Under the pieces are notes generated by a model, which saw nothing but the letters and a program-made list of their open reading frames with translations, had not been told where the DNA came from and made no database searches. The translations under genes and the position numbers were made by a program. Of a DNA stretch of 64,000 bases, positions 53,736-62,535 are shown piece after piece. The DNA is taken from the NCBI GenBank assembly GCA_943328975.2, contig CALQCC020000003.1:121680-185679 (forward strand). Direction: 5' to 3'. Each line of letters opens with the position of its first letter. The stretch's first letter is position 1. This DNA is from Bordetella parapertussis (GTDB lineage Bacteria; Acidobacteriota; Terriglobia; Bryobacterales; Bryobacteraceae).

Positions 53736-56509
53736 GCCTTGTGTCCCTTCAGTATGGGTTTCAGCGCCTGCGCTGTGTAGCTGGCCGCCAAGGTTTTCGG
53801 ATTGCGAACGATGTCTTCCGGCGTGCCGCAGGCGACGAGAGTGCCGCCGCGTTCGCCGCCTTCGGGGCCCAGATCGATGATCCAGTCGGCTGTTTTGATG
53901 ACGTCCAGGTGATGTTCGATCACCACGACAGTATTGCCTAGTTCGACCAGGTTATGCAGGACCTGCAATAGTTTTCGCACATCCTCAAAGTGTAAGCCGG
54001 TGGTGGGCTCGTCCAGAATGTAGAGTGTTTTGCCGGTCTGGCGACGGCTCAATTCTTTCGCGAGTTTGATGCGTTGGGCTTCGCCCCCGGAGAGTGTTGT
54101 GGATGACTGCCCCAGATGAACGTAGCCAAGGCCGACGCGCACCAGCGTTTCGAGCTTGGTCTGAATCGCGGGAATATTTTCGAGCACGCCGAGCGCGTCT
54201 TCGATCGGCATCTCGAGCAGGTCGGCGATGGAGTGATCCTTGTACTTCACCTGCAGGGTTTCGTGATTGTAGCGGCGTGCGCGGCAGACGTCACACGTAA
54301 CGTAGACGTCCGGCAGGAAGTTCATCTCGATGCGTTTGAGGCCGTCACCTTGGCAGGCTTCACAGCGGCCGCCTTTCACGTTGAAGCTGAAGCGTCCGGG
54401 CTTGTAGCCGCGTCCGCGGGATTCGGGGAGGCGCGAATACAGGTCGCGGATCGGGCTGAACACTTGCGTGTAGGTGGCCGGATTGGAGCGCGGCGTGCGG
54501 CCGATGGGGGCTTGATCGATCTCGATGACTTTGTCGAGCAGGTCCAGGCCCTTGATGGAGGTGTGCGCTCCGGGTTCGGCGCGCGAGCCGTAGACTTCTT
54601 TCGCCGCCGCGCGGTACAGGATGTCATTCACCAGCGTGGATTTGCCGCTGCCGGAGACGCCGGTGACGACGATGAACGTTCCCAGGGGGAACTCGACGTC
54701 GACCTTCTTGAGGTTGTGCTCGGATGCGCCGCGGATCACGATGGCGGGTCCTGCGGGACGGCGACGAAGTTCCGGTACTTCGATCTGACGTGCGCCGGTC
54801 AGATACTGTCCGGTCAGCGAGGCGGGGTTCGCTGCGATCTGTTTCGGTGTGCCCTGCGCGACTAACTCTCCGCCCAAGCGGCCGGCACCGGGGCCGAGGT
54901 CTAGCACGTAGTCGGCGCGCTCAATCGTGTCGGCGTCATGTTCGACCACCAGCACGGTGTTTCCCAGGTCGCGCAGGTTCTCCAGTGATTTCAGCAGGCG
55001 CCCGTTGTCGCGCGGATGCAAGCCGATGGACGGTTCATCGAGGACGTAGAGCACGCCGCGTAGGCGCGAGCCGATTTGCGTCGCCAGGCGAATGCGTTGG
55101 GCTTCACCGCCAGAGAGCGTCGCCGAGGATCGCTCCAGGCTGAGGTATTCCAAGCCGACGTCGATCAAGAACTTGATGCGGTTGCGGATTTCTTCTACGG
55201 GCCGCCCGCCGATCTTTTCGTCGCGCCCGGTGAGCTTCCAATCCTTCACTGTGGCGTGCGCGCGGGCCAGAGACATGCGCGTGAGTTCAGCGATGGTGGC
55301 GCCTTTGACTCGCACGGCCAAGCTGGACGCTTTGAGGCGCGCGCCATTGCAGTCCGGGCACACCGTGGGCGACATGTAGCCAGAGAAGTACTCGTGATAT
55401 TTCTCGGCGGCGAGTTCCTCTTTGTAGAACTTCGTCAGCGTCGCGAGCAAGCCTGGCTTGCCATCCGCGCCGTCCAGTAGGATGGCTTGATGTTTGCGCG
55501 ACAGCTCTTCGAACGGTTTCTTAATGTTAATCTTATGCGCCGTCGCTAGCGCGGTGATCCCGTGGACCACGTAGCTGCGACTGCTTCCCGGTCCGAGCCC
55601 GCCGTCGAACAACGGACGCGTCGGATCGACGATGATCTTCACTGGGTCGAAGGCCCACTTGCTGCCGAGCCCGGTGCAAGTCGCACATGCGCCGAACGGA
55701 CTGTTGAAGGAAAACGACCGCGGTTCCAGTTGCGGCACACTGTCCCCGCAATTCGGGCATGCGAGCTTGCTGGAATAGAGGCGCTCTTCGCCGTTGACCA
55801 CTGCGACGAGCACCAATCCGTCGGCGAGCTTGGAGGCGGTTTGGATGGAAGCTGCGAGGCGGTTTTCGATTTCGGGCTTCACCAGCAGGCGGTCCACTAC
55901 GACTTCGATGGTGTGGTTCTTGCGACGGTCCAGCGTGATCTCTTCGTCCAGTGCCCGCAGGACGCCGTCGATGCGGGCCCGCACGAAGCCTTGCCGTGCG
56001 AGTTTGTCTAGTTCCTTCTTGTATTCGCCCTTGCGGCCGCGCACGATCGGAGCCAGGATCATGACGCGCTCTTGATCGCCCAACGCTAGGACTTGTTCTA
56101 GAATCTGATCCGCCGATTGCTGCGAGATCTCGATATTGCAGGTGGGGCAATGCGGGATCCCGATGGAGGCGAACAGCACGCGCAGATAGTCGTAGATTTC
56201 GGTGATGGTGCCCACGGTGGAGCGCGGGCTACGGCTGGTTGTTTTCTGCTCGATCGAAATCGCGGGGCTGAGGCCGTCGATGGAGTCTACGTCGGGCCGT
56301 TCCATTTGGTCGAGGAATTGGCGTGCGTAGGGGGACAGCGTCTCGACGTACCTGCGCTGGCCCTCGGCGTAGATCGTGTCAAAGGCGAGAGAGCTTTTGC
56401 CCGACCCGCTGAGACCGGTGATCACGGTGAAGGAATTGCGAGGGATCTCGACGCTAACGTTCTTGAGATTATGCTGCCGTGCGCCGTGCACGGTGATGCT
56501 TTTCAACAC
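53732..56509 (-). CDS. uvrA: Excinuclease ABC subunit A
   Basis: 925 residues from the GTG at 56509 ([20 protein letters not shown]); the longer reading to 56599 adds about 30 residues without family support. Two ABC ATPase halves ([40 protein letters not shown]), signature [12 protein letters not shown] and [12 protein letters not shown], and two zinc-finger CxxC pairs are intact. UvrA finds helix-distorting DNA damage and loads UvrB. Confidence 0.97.
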   Translation of the reverse strand: MLKSITVHGARQHNLKNVSVEIPRNSFTVITGLSGSGKSSLAFDTIYAEGQRRYVETLSPYARQFLDQMERPDVDSIDGLSPAISIEQKTTSRSPRSTVGTITEIYDYLRVLFASIGIPHCPTCNIEISQQSADQILEQVLALGDQERVMILAPIVRGRKGEYKKELDKLARQGFVRARIDGVLRALDEEITLDRRKNHTIEVVVDRLLVKPEIENRLAASIQTASKLADGLVLVAVVNGEERLYSSKLACPNCGDSVPQLEPRSFSFNSPFGACATCTGLGSKWAFDPVKIIVDPTRPLFDGGLGPGSSRSYVVHGITALATAHKINIKKPFEELSRKHQAILLDGADGKPGLLATLTKFYKEELAAEKYHEYFSGYMSPTVCPDCNGARLKASSLAVRVKGATIAELTRMSLARAHATVKDWKLTGRDEKIGGRPVEEIRNRIKFLIDVGLEYLSLERSSATLSGGEAQRIRLATQIGSRLRGVLYVLDEPSIGLHPRDNGRLLKSLENLRDLGNTVLVVEHDADTIERADYVLDLGPGAGRLGGELVAQGTPKQIAANPASLTGQYLTGARQIEVPELRRRPAGPAIVIRGASEHNLKKVDVEFPLGTFIVVTGVSGSGKSTLVNDILYRAAAKEVYGSRAEPGAHTSIKGLDLLDKVIEIDQAPIGRTPRSNPATYTQVFSPIRDLYSRLPESRGRGYKPGRFSFNVKGGRCEACQGDGLKRIEMNFLPDVYVTCDVCRARRYNHETLQVKYKDHSIADLLEMPIEDALGVLENIPAIQTKLETLVRVGLGYVHLGQSSTTLSGGEAQRIKLAKELSRRQTGKTLYILDEPTTGLHFEDVRKLLQVLHNLVELGNTVVVIEHHLDVIKTADWIIDLGPEGGERGGTLVACGTPEDIVRNPKTLAASYTAQALKPILKGHKA

Positions 56510-56667
56510 TCGATCAATTGTCCCACAGAGAGGGTCCGGCAACACTTTCGCGGAGAGCTGCGCGAGTACTATCGAAAATGGTTTAAACAGTTCTAGCACA
56601 AAATGATTTAAAGCATTTCATAGGCCTATTGTTTTTATGATCACTCAACTATAAAGTTGGAGTACCA

Positions 56668-56988
56668 ATGCTGGAGCAAAGAAAAAAGCAACGCTTCGAA
56701 TTGCACCTCCCCTATGAAATTCATCGCGTTCCGGGCCGGCCTTCTATTTCAGGTCGAGTCAAGAACGTCAGCTCTACAGGAGTGCTTTTCTCTTGTAGTA
56801 CTGAGCTATCAGAGGGCGAAAAGATTGAGTACTCGCTGACCCTTCCCAGGGCGGAGTGGGGAGGTGCGGACGTTCGCATACGGTGCACGGGAACCGTGGT
56901 TCGGACCGATGCCGAGGAAGCCGAATTCGTGGCGACGATCGACAAGTACGAATTTGTTCGCGAGGTGGCGGCTAGCGCTGCTGCGTAA
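56668..56988 (+). CDS. PilZ domain c-di-GMP binding protein
   Basis: 106 residues, a single PilZ domain. The c-di-GMP signature is KKQRFELHLP (R-x-x-x-R-like basic pair in EQRKKQRFE) and VKNVSSTGVLFSC (N-x-S-x-x-G). The closing strand FVATIDKYEFV is present. It is free-standing, so it would act as an adaptor. Confidence 0.9.
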   Translation: MLEQRKKQRFELHLPYEIHRVPGRPSISGRVKNVSSTGVLFSCSTELSEGEKIEYSLTLPRAEWGGADVRIRCTGTVVRTDAEEAEFVATIDKYEFVREVAASAAA

Positions 56989-57006
56989 GCGACGACCGGT
57001 CGCTGG

Positions 57007-58083
57007 CTACGGGATGAATCGGAGGATCATCCCGTTGTCGGTGGCCAGGAACATGTGCTGCGGATCGTGGCCCGCGATTAGGGGCTGCGCTCCGTTGGCA
57101 CGGTAGTCGACAGGCATCTCAGTCCATTCCTTTAGATCCGTGCTCTCGAGAACGTGGATTTTCCCCGGCAACTCCGCGGCTTCTTTCGCCAAGCGCGGCG
57201 GTTCGACGGCGGCGAGAAATGCGTGGCCGTCGAAGAGGGCCATGTCGGTGACCCGGCGATTCCTGCTGCGGAACGAACTGACGGTGTCGCCGCCTCGAGT
57301 GTTCAAGCGGTAGACCTCTGAGGGGACTTCGAATTGTCGTGAGTATGTGAACAGCAGTAGCCCCAAGGTGCCGTGTAGCTCGATCCCGGTTATCTCGCCT
57401 AGCAAGGGCGCCGACGACGGTTTCCACGTGACACCGCCATCGTTCGTCTGGAGTTGGATCGTCATGGTGGGGACTTGCCGCCCGGTAAGATTGAAACCAC
57501 GAGGGACGGGCGGTATGGCCGAGCCCGCGATCAATCCTACTTGGCTGTTGAGAAACGAGATCTGGGTATAGGCAGCGAAGTCAGGATTGCCGGTGGGTTC
57601 TTTCGCGGCCTTCACTGGTTTCCAAGTTTTGCCGCCGTCCTTGGTTTCCAGCACTGTCTTTTCCTGGCCAATGGCGAACCCATGGTTGGAATCCAGGAAC
57701 CAAACTCGTTCTAAGGATCCCGGTGAGTGTTTACTGAGACGCTTCCAGGTTCGCCCGGATTCGTCGGTCTTCCAGATGCCTTGTTCGGTCACCATCCAGC
57801 CGTTGGAATCGTCCAGAAAGAAGACAGAGTACGGCGCATCGCTCAGTTTGACCTGGGCCCAATTCTTGCCGCTGTCCGCCGTGACCATTGCAACGTTACG
57901 TGGCCGGCGCATGCCAAGTTCATCTACGATGACTCCGACGGCGATGCCACGGTCCGCCGACGGGAAGGCTATGTCGGTGAAGTGCAGCACCTCGCGAGGG
58001 TCATCAAAGAAGTAACTTACGGTCCACCCGGCTGCTGTTGCCCACTGGGCGGAGAGCATAACGAGCAAACATATCGATCGCAT
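57007..58083 (-). CDS. Secreted Ycf48/BNR-repeat-like beta-propeller protein
   Basis: 358 residues with a signal peptide (SICLLVMLSAQWATAA). Repeats of the photosystem II assembly factor Ycf48 kind are seen: SGKNWAQVKLSDAPYSVFFLDDSNGWMVTEQGIWKTDESGRTWKRL, GFAIGQEKTVLETKDGGKTWKPV and NDGGVTWKPSSAPL. These are BNR-like (Ser/Asp-x-Asp/Gly-x-Gly-x-Thr-Trp) blades. In non-photosynthetic bacteria the role is unknown. It lies 6 bp downstream of the GAF gene. Confidence 0.85.
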   Translation of the reverse strand: MRSICLLVMLSAQWATAAGWTVSYFFDDPREVLHFTDIAFPSADRGIAVGVIVDELGMRRPRNVAMVTADSGKNWAQVKLSDAPYSVFFLDDSNGWMVTEQGIWKTDESGRTWKRLSKHSPGSLERVWFLDSNHGFAIGQEKTVLETKDGGKTWKPVKAAKEPTGNPDFAAYTQISFLNSQVGLIAGSAIPPVPRGFNLTGRQVPTMTIQLQTNDGGVTWKPSSAPLLGEITGIELHGTLGLLLFTYSRQFEVPSEVYRLNTRGGDTVSSFRSRNRRVTDMALFDGHAFLAAVEPPRLAKEAAELPGKIHVLESTDLKEWTEMPVDYRANGAQPLIAGHDPQHMFLATDNGMILRFIP

Positions 58084-58089
58084 GGGATG

Positions 58090-58683
58090 TTAGCGGGGGG
58101 CGGCTGCGATGGGCGCCATCACTAAGTCCAACACCTGCGCGGTGTCCAATACTTTGAGATCCGCGGACGCCAGCGCCACCAGGCAACCGAGCTGCTCGCC
58201 CACGGTGGTCAGCAGTTCCATCTCGCCGCCGGAGTGAAAGTGCGGATCGCGATGTTGCACGTTGATCACGCCCGCTACCCGCCCGCGCACGATCACAGGA
58301 GCGGACAGAAATGCCTCATAGGTGTCTTCGGGCAGGTCGGTGAAGAGTTTGAAGCGCGGGTCCATGTAGGCTTCGCGGGAAATCGCCAGCAAGCGGCGTT
58401 CGCGCGCCACCCAGCCGGTCAAGCCTTCGGTCATCTTCAGCCGCACCCGTCCGATGGAATCGGGCTTGGGAGCGTTGGACGCAAACAATACCAGCTCCTG
58501 TCCGTCCAGCAGGTAGAGCAAACACGAATCACTGCGCATGAACTCCACTACAAGCGAAACGGCCTTCTGCAAGGTTTCGCCCAGCGGCATGTTCCGCGCC
58601 ATGAAGCGGCTGATCTGCTGCAACAGATGCAACTGTTGCTCAGTATGTTCCAGGCGGGATTCGAGTTCACGCGTACGGGTCAC
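58090..58683 (-). CDS. GAF domain protein
   Basis: 197 residues from the GTG at 58683. A coiled-coil start (RELESRLEHTEQQLHLLQQISRF) is followed by a GAF domain: DSCLLYLLDGQELVLFASN, IGRVRLKMTEGLTGWVARERRLLAI and FLSAPVIVRGRVAGVINVQHRD. The GAF ligand is unknown. There is no output domain. It is divergent from the sigma factor. Confidence 0.88.
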   Translation of the reverse strand: MTRTRELESRLEHTEQQLHLLQQISRFMARNMPLGETLQKAVSLVVEFMRSDSCLLYLLDGQELVLFASNAPKPDSIGRVRLKMTEGLTGWVARERRLLAISREAYMDPRFKLFTDLPEDTYEAFLSAPVIVRGRVAGVINVQHRDPHFHSGGEMELLTTVGEQLGCLVALASADLKVLDTAQVLDLVMAPIAAAPR

Positions 58684-58734
58684 GCCTGGATTATCGCACT
58701 TTAAACTGGCAGTGGGAGGCGAAGGCCCGCGCGG

Positions 58735-58740
58735 TATAAT
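58735..58740 (+). promoter_or_regulatory. -10 box upstream of the ECF sigma operon
   Basis: TATAAT at 58735-58740; no clear -35 at 16-18 bp. It is 73-78 bp before the sigma start, giving a leader of about 65 bases. Confidence 0.4.
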
Positions 58741-58812
58741 CTCCGAAAGATGCCTGTCCCCGCAATCCGAGGCGGGCGGTTTTCGCGTAGTGAATAACAG
58801 AGGGTGAACTTT

Positions 58813-59424
58813 TTGCGATTCATTCCGATCTGGCTGGCACTGGCCGCGTTGCAGTTGGCTGTTCGTCTCAAGGACGAAACTGGTCTGGCGCAACGGCTTC
58901 GCGATCGCGATCCCAAGGTGATGGGGGAGGTTTACGATCGGTACGGGCGACTGGTCTACTCTTTGATCCACAGGGTTGTGCGCGATAGCGGCGTGGCGGA
59001 GGATTTAACCCAGGAAACATTCCTGCGTATCTGGAATCGGGCGCAGGCCTTCGATGCGGAGCGAGTCGCTCTGGGTCCGTGGATTGTCACGGTGGCACGC
59101 AACCGAGCGATCGACTATCTGCGGTCGTCGGATGGCCGTATGGCTTCGCGTTCGCTGGAACTGGCGGATATCGAGCATCCTTCCCGCTTCACGGGCATGG
59201 ACGAGAAAGCCCTGAGTATGGACCGGGCGCGCCGCTTGAAGGAAGCATTCGAGAAACTCACGCCGAACCAGAAGACGGTCATCGAGCTGGCCTACTACGA
59301 AGGTCTTTCGCAAGCTGAAATGGCGGAGCGGATGCAACAGCCGTTGGGCACCGTGAAGACTTGGGTTCGTGCAGCGCTGAAAGTTTTACGAGAGCAACTA
59401 GGGGAGGCGGCTGCGGCGGTATGA
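58813..59424 (+). CDS. ECF-type RNA polymerase sigma factor
   Basis: About 203 residues from the TTG at 58813, which AGAGGG at 58799-58804 suits; GTG at 58804 is an alternative. Region 2: VYDRYGRLVYSLIHRVVRDSGVAEDLTQETFLRIW. Region 4: AFEKLTPNQKTVIELAYYEGLSQAEMAERMQQPLGTVKTWVR. The first 20 residues are oddly hydrophobic (FIPIWLALAALQLAV) for a sigma factor, so the true start may be at a later TTG. It overlaps the anti-sigma gene (ATGA). Confidence 0.93.
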   Translation: MRFIPIWLALAALQLAVRLKDETGLAQRLRDRDPKVMGEVYDRYGRLVYSLIHRVVRDSGVAEDLTQETFLRIWNRAQAFDAERVALGPWIVTVARNRAIDYLRSSDGRMASRSLELADIEHPSRFTGMDEKALSMDRARRLKEAFEKLTPNQKTVIELAYYEGLSQAEMAERMQQPLGTVKTWVRAALKVLREQLGEAAAAV

Positions 59425-60158
59425 ACTGCGAAGACTTGCGCGACAGCTTCGACCTCTATGCGTTGGGGTTGCTCGAAGACGGTAGTGAGAAGGACGAAAT
59501 CCGAACGCATCTGGAGCGCGGCTGCGCCACTTGCGAGGCCAACATGAAGGACGCGTTGGCGGTGCAGTCGCTGCTGTTGAGTCAAGCTCCAGAAGTGGTT
59601 CCTCCGGCTCGCTTGAAACGCCGGGTGATGGGGGCGGTGGGTGTGCAGCCGATGGGCTGGACCTGGTTCGCCGCCGGTTGCGCCGCTGCGATGTTGATGC
59701 TGGCACTGTGGTTCAACGTGGTGGCGGGAGATCGCGGCAGACAGCTTGCACAAGTCCGCCAAACCTTGACGCAGACTGAGGCCGAGCGCGATCGCTTGGA
59801 CCCTGCTTTCCGATTCCTAGAAGAACCCGAGACGCGTCAGGTGAATTTCGGGGCTCCGCAAACGCAGCCGCCACGAGGGAACGTCTACTTCCATCCGCGG
59901 CTAGGCGTGTTGTTGATCGCGACAAACTTGCCAGCACTCACCCCTGCTCAGACGTATGAGATGTGGATTCTTCCCAAGGGCGGGGGAGCCCCGCAACCGG
60001 CGGGCTTATTTCAATCGAGCCAAGCTGGTTCCGCGATTCACACGTTGCAGCAAAGCGTCGACTTGAACGCTGTCGCGGGAGTGGCCGTTACCGTAGAGCC
60101 CGTCGCAGGCTCGCAAGCACCGACACTGCCGATTCTTTTCGTAGCACAGATTGGTTAG
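59421..60158 (+). CDS. RskA-type anti-sigma factor
   Basis: About 245 residues from the ATG at 59421. A zinc-binding-like HLERGCATC (H-x4-C-x2-C) in the front holds the sigma factor, then a membrane helix (WFAAGCAAAMLMLALWFNVV). The periplasmic C-terminus (VNFGAPQTQPPRGNVYFHPRLGVLLIATNLPALTPAQTYEMWILPKGG) is the anti-sigma-K domain. It is translationally coupled to the sigma factor. The signal that releases it is unknown. Confidence 0.92.
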   Translation: MNCEDLRDSFDLYALGLLEDGSEKDEIRTHLERGCATCEANMKDALAVQSLLLSQAPEVVPPARLKRRVMGAVGVQPMGWTWFAAGCAAAMLMLALWFNVVAGDRGRQLAQVRQTLTQTEAERDRLDPAFRFLEEPETRQVNFGAPQTQPPRGNVYFHPRLGVLLIATNLPALTPAQTYEMWILPKGGGAPQPAGLFQSSQAGSAIHTLQQSVDLNAVAGVAVTVEPVAGSQAPTLPILFVAQIG

Positions 60159-60306
60159 TAACTCGCAAGTCGCGAACTCTTTCTCTTCGTTTTTCAACGG
60201 CTTCGCGTTTATGTACGCGCGATGTTTCCTTGTGTTCCGGTTAACTTGATCCCGCAAGCAGCGATGCGAATGCGTGCTGCCCGAGTTCAAAAAGGAGACA
60301 CACATC

Positions 60307-60438
60307 ATGGACGATCCGATTGTAGTTTGGCCCCCTGGTACCTGGTTCAGCTGTTCAGACCTTGGTAGCTACTTTGATTGCAGCTGGTACTACGCCCCGT
60401 GGGCACAGTACGGCGCTGTTTTCTGTTGCCCGGCCTAG
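60307..60438 (+). CDS. 43-residue acidic Cys/Trp/Tyr-rich peptide
   Basis: ATG 60307 to TAG 60438, preceded by AAAGGAGACACACATC, a strong ribosome-binding site at good spacing, and followed by a terminator 8 bp on. The peptide has 4 Cys (16, 25, 40, 41), 4 Trp (8, 13, 27, 32), 4 Tyr and 3 Phe, no Lys, Arg or His, and 4 Asp, so net charge is about -4. WFSCSDLG, FDCSWYYAPW and FCCPA show the clustering. The composition suits a small secreted or modified (RiPP-like) peptide, but there is no recognisable leader or modification enzyme adjacent. It lies 148 bp past the anti-sigma gene. Unrecognised family. Confidence 0.6.
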   Translation: MDDPIVVWPPGTWFSCSDLGSYFDCSWYYAPWAQYGAVFCCPA

Positions 60439-60446
60439 CTGTTCCG

Positions 60447-60475
60447 AACGGGGACGGGTAACCGCCCCCGTTTTC
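60447..60475 (+). terminator. Rho-independent terminator of the 43-residue gene
   Basis: AACGGGG (60447-60453) pairs with CCCCGTT (60466-60472) followed by further T's (60471-60474). Confidence 0.8.
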
Positions 60476-60499
60476 TTCTCTCTTTCCTTCTAACACTCC

Positions 60500-61009
60500 A
60501 TGAAAAACAATCTCAGCTCTTCTTTCTTACTGTTCCTCGCACTGAGCGCGTTGGGCATTGCGTTTGCCACAAATCCTCCCGGTGGTGTCCGGTGGGGTCT
60601 TCTTATCGAAGCGCCCGGCGGTTGGTTTGAGAAGGTAATGTTTCTTGCAGGGACATATTTACTGCCTGCCTTCCTATCGTTTTGCGCGATCGTACTGTTT
60701 CAACTTCAGTTCAGGCTCGCTTCCAGCGGCACGAATAAACGGATAGTCTTCTCGGTATGCGTGCTGGCCTCGGGAGCAATGCTGCTGGGGCTTCGTTCCA
60801 TTTCGTCAAACCCGAGTTCGGGGCCGCCCTATGTATCCGGTATGGCGCTTGGCTACACCGTGATGGCGCGACTCTACGCGATCCGCTTGCGGAACTTCTT
60901 CGGTCGAGTGCGTATCCTCTGGCCCGTCTGGCGCGGCAACATTCGCGCGGTGCAAGAGATTGATCAAATGGCGAAGCTTAGAACGGGTAGCGCGCCGGCG
61001 TGCCGCTGA
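60500..61009 (+). CDS. Small integral membrane protein
   Basis: 169 residues with four hydrophobic helices (SFLLFLALSALGIAFA, VMFLAGTYLLPAFLSFCAIVLF, IVFSVCVLASGAMLLGL, and a weaker one near GMALGYTVMARLYAI) and a basic cytosolic end. I do not recognise a family. No ribosome-binding site is clear. A terminator separates it from the peptide gene, so it may be transcribed on its own. Its last 32 bp overlap the convergent aldehyde dehydrogenase. Confidence 0.6.
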   Translation: MKNNLSSSFLLFLALSALGIAFATNPPGGVRWGLLIEAPGGWFEKVMFLAGTYLLPAFLSFCAIVLFQLQFRLASSGTNKRIVFSVCVLASGAMLLGLRSISSNPSSGPPYVSGMALGYTVMARLYAIRLRNFFGRVRILWPVWRGNIRAVQEIDQMAKLRTGSAPACR

Positions 61010-62441
61010 CAGTGATCCACTGCCACTCAGTGAACTCTTCGAGGTTGGTGGTGCTGCCGAAGCGCGAGCCGTTGCCCGATGCCCCCATGCCGCCCATCGG
61101 GATGCCGGGGTGATCCTGTACCGTCTGGTCGTTGATGTGGACCATGCCAGCCTTGATGCGTTTGGCGATGCGCATGCCGCGTTCGACCGAGCCGGTCTGT
61201 ACGGCGGCGGCTAGACCGTAGCCGGTTCCATTTGCGAGCTCGACGGCGTGGTCGTCGTCTTCAGCGATGGTCACCGGAGCCACGGGTCCAAAGATCTCTT
61301 CGTCGTAAGCACGAATGCCCGGGGTGACGTCGCCGAGCACGGTCGGCTTGTAGAACAACCCGGTGCCTGGACCGCCGGTCACCATGCGAGCGCCCGCTTT
61401 GATCGAATCGCTCACGATGCCGCTCACACGATCGAGTTGCTTCTGGCTGATTAGTGGACCGATCGCGACATGCTCGCGGAAGGGATCTCCCATCGGCAAC
61501 GCTGCCGCATGTTCGGCCAGCTTTTTCAAATACTGCTCGGCTACCTTCTTATGTACGATGTGCCGGCTGGTCGCCATGCAGACCTGGCCCTGATGGAGGA
61601 ACGATCCCCACGCACCGCAGGACGCCGCCGCGTCGAGATCCGCGTCGTCCAGAATAATCATCGGGCTGTTGCCACCAAGTTCCAACGAAACTTTCTTCAG
61701 ACCGCGCCCGGCCATCTCGCCGACCTTTCGGCCCACCGCGCTCGATCCTGTGAAGGTGACCAGGCGCACTGCGGGAGCGGTTACTAAGGCTTCGCCCACA
61801 TCGGGTCCACCGGGAAGCACACTAAACACGCCGGGAGGCAATCCCGCGAGTTCAAACGCACGTGCCAACACGTAGCCCCCCGAGACGGGCGTTTGATGAT
61901 CCGGCTTCAACACCACTGCATTGCCCAAGGCCAGCGCCGGAGCTACCGATCGCATTGCCAACACGAGAGGCACGTTCCACGGAGTGATGACGGCCACCAC
62001 ACCCACTGGTACACGCATCGCCATGCTCATGCGATCCGGATTCGTCGGCGGCAGAATCTGCCCAATCGGTTCGATGGTGATGGCTGCGGAATGATACAAC
62101 TCGCCCGTGGCAATCGCGATCTCGTAACCGGCCTTCGGACCCACTCCGCCAGTTTCGCGAATGATCCACTCGGTGATCTCCTCCGCGTGGTTCTCGATGA
62201 TGCTCGCGGCCTTGCGCATGATTGCCGCCCGCTGTTCCGCCGGGACCGCGGCCCACGCCGGTTGCGCTTTCGCGGCTTGTTCCGTCAATTGCACCGCGAG
62301 CTCCGCTGTGCCGCCACCAGCCGTTCCTAACGATCCACCTGTGGCCGGTTCACGCACCGGAATCGTGGTGGGCGCATCTTTCCAGGCACCGTCAAAATAC
62401 TTCTTTTCCCAAATCGACTTTGCTAGTAGTTGTTCGGACAT
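60978..62441 (-). CDS. Aldehyde dehydrogenase (benzaldehyde/vanillin type)
   Basis: 487 residues from the ATG at 62441, after GGAG. VGVVAVITPWNVPLVLAMRSVAPALALGNAVVLKPDHQTPVSGG is the cofactor region, KKVSLELGGNSPMIILDDADLD carries the general-base Glu, and GQVCMATSRHIVH carries the catalytic Cys. NAD(P)-linked oxidation of an aldehyde; substrate not clear, with front-end sequence like benzaldehyde or vanillin dehydrogenases. Confidence 0.94.
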   Translation of the reverse strand: MSEQLLAKSIWEKKYFDGAWKDAPTTIPVREPATGGSLGTAGGGTAELAVQLTEQAAKAQPAWAAVPAEQRAAIMRKAASIIENHAEEITEWIIRETGGVGPKAGYEIAIATGELYHSAAITIEPIGQILPPTNPDRMSMAMRVPVGVVAVITPWNVPLVLAMRSVAPALALGNAVVLKPDHQTPVSGGYVLARAFELAGLPPGVFSVLPGGPDVGEALVTAPAVRLVTFTGSSAVGRKVGEMAGRGLKKVSLELGGNSPMIILDDADLDAAASCGAWGSFLHQGQVCMATSRHIVHKKVAEQYLKKLAEHAAALPMGDPFREHVAIGPLISQKQLDRVSGIVSDSIKAGARMVTGGPGTGLFYKPTVLGDVTPGIRAYDEEIFGPVAPVTIAEDDDHAVELANGTGYGLAAAVQTGSVERGMRIAKRIKAGMVHINDQTVQDHPGIPMGGMGASGNGSRFGSTTNLEEFTEWQWITVSGTPARYPF

Positions 62442-62535
62442 GTTGTTCTCCAGAAAGGCCTCGCGGGGCAACCATAGATCTTACCGCGCGGAGCCGATGG
62501 GCAGCCACCGTGCTCCTGTTATCCTGAAGTTCAAT

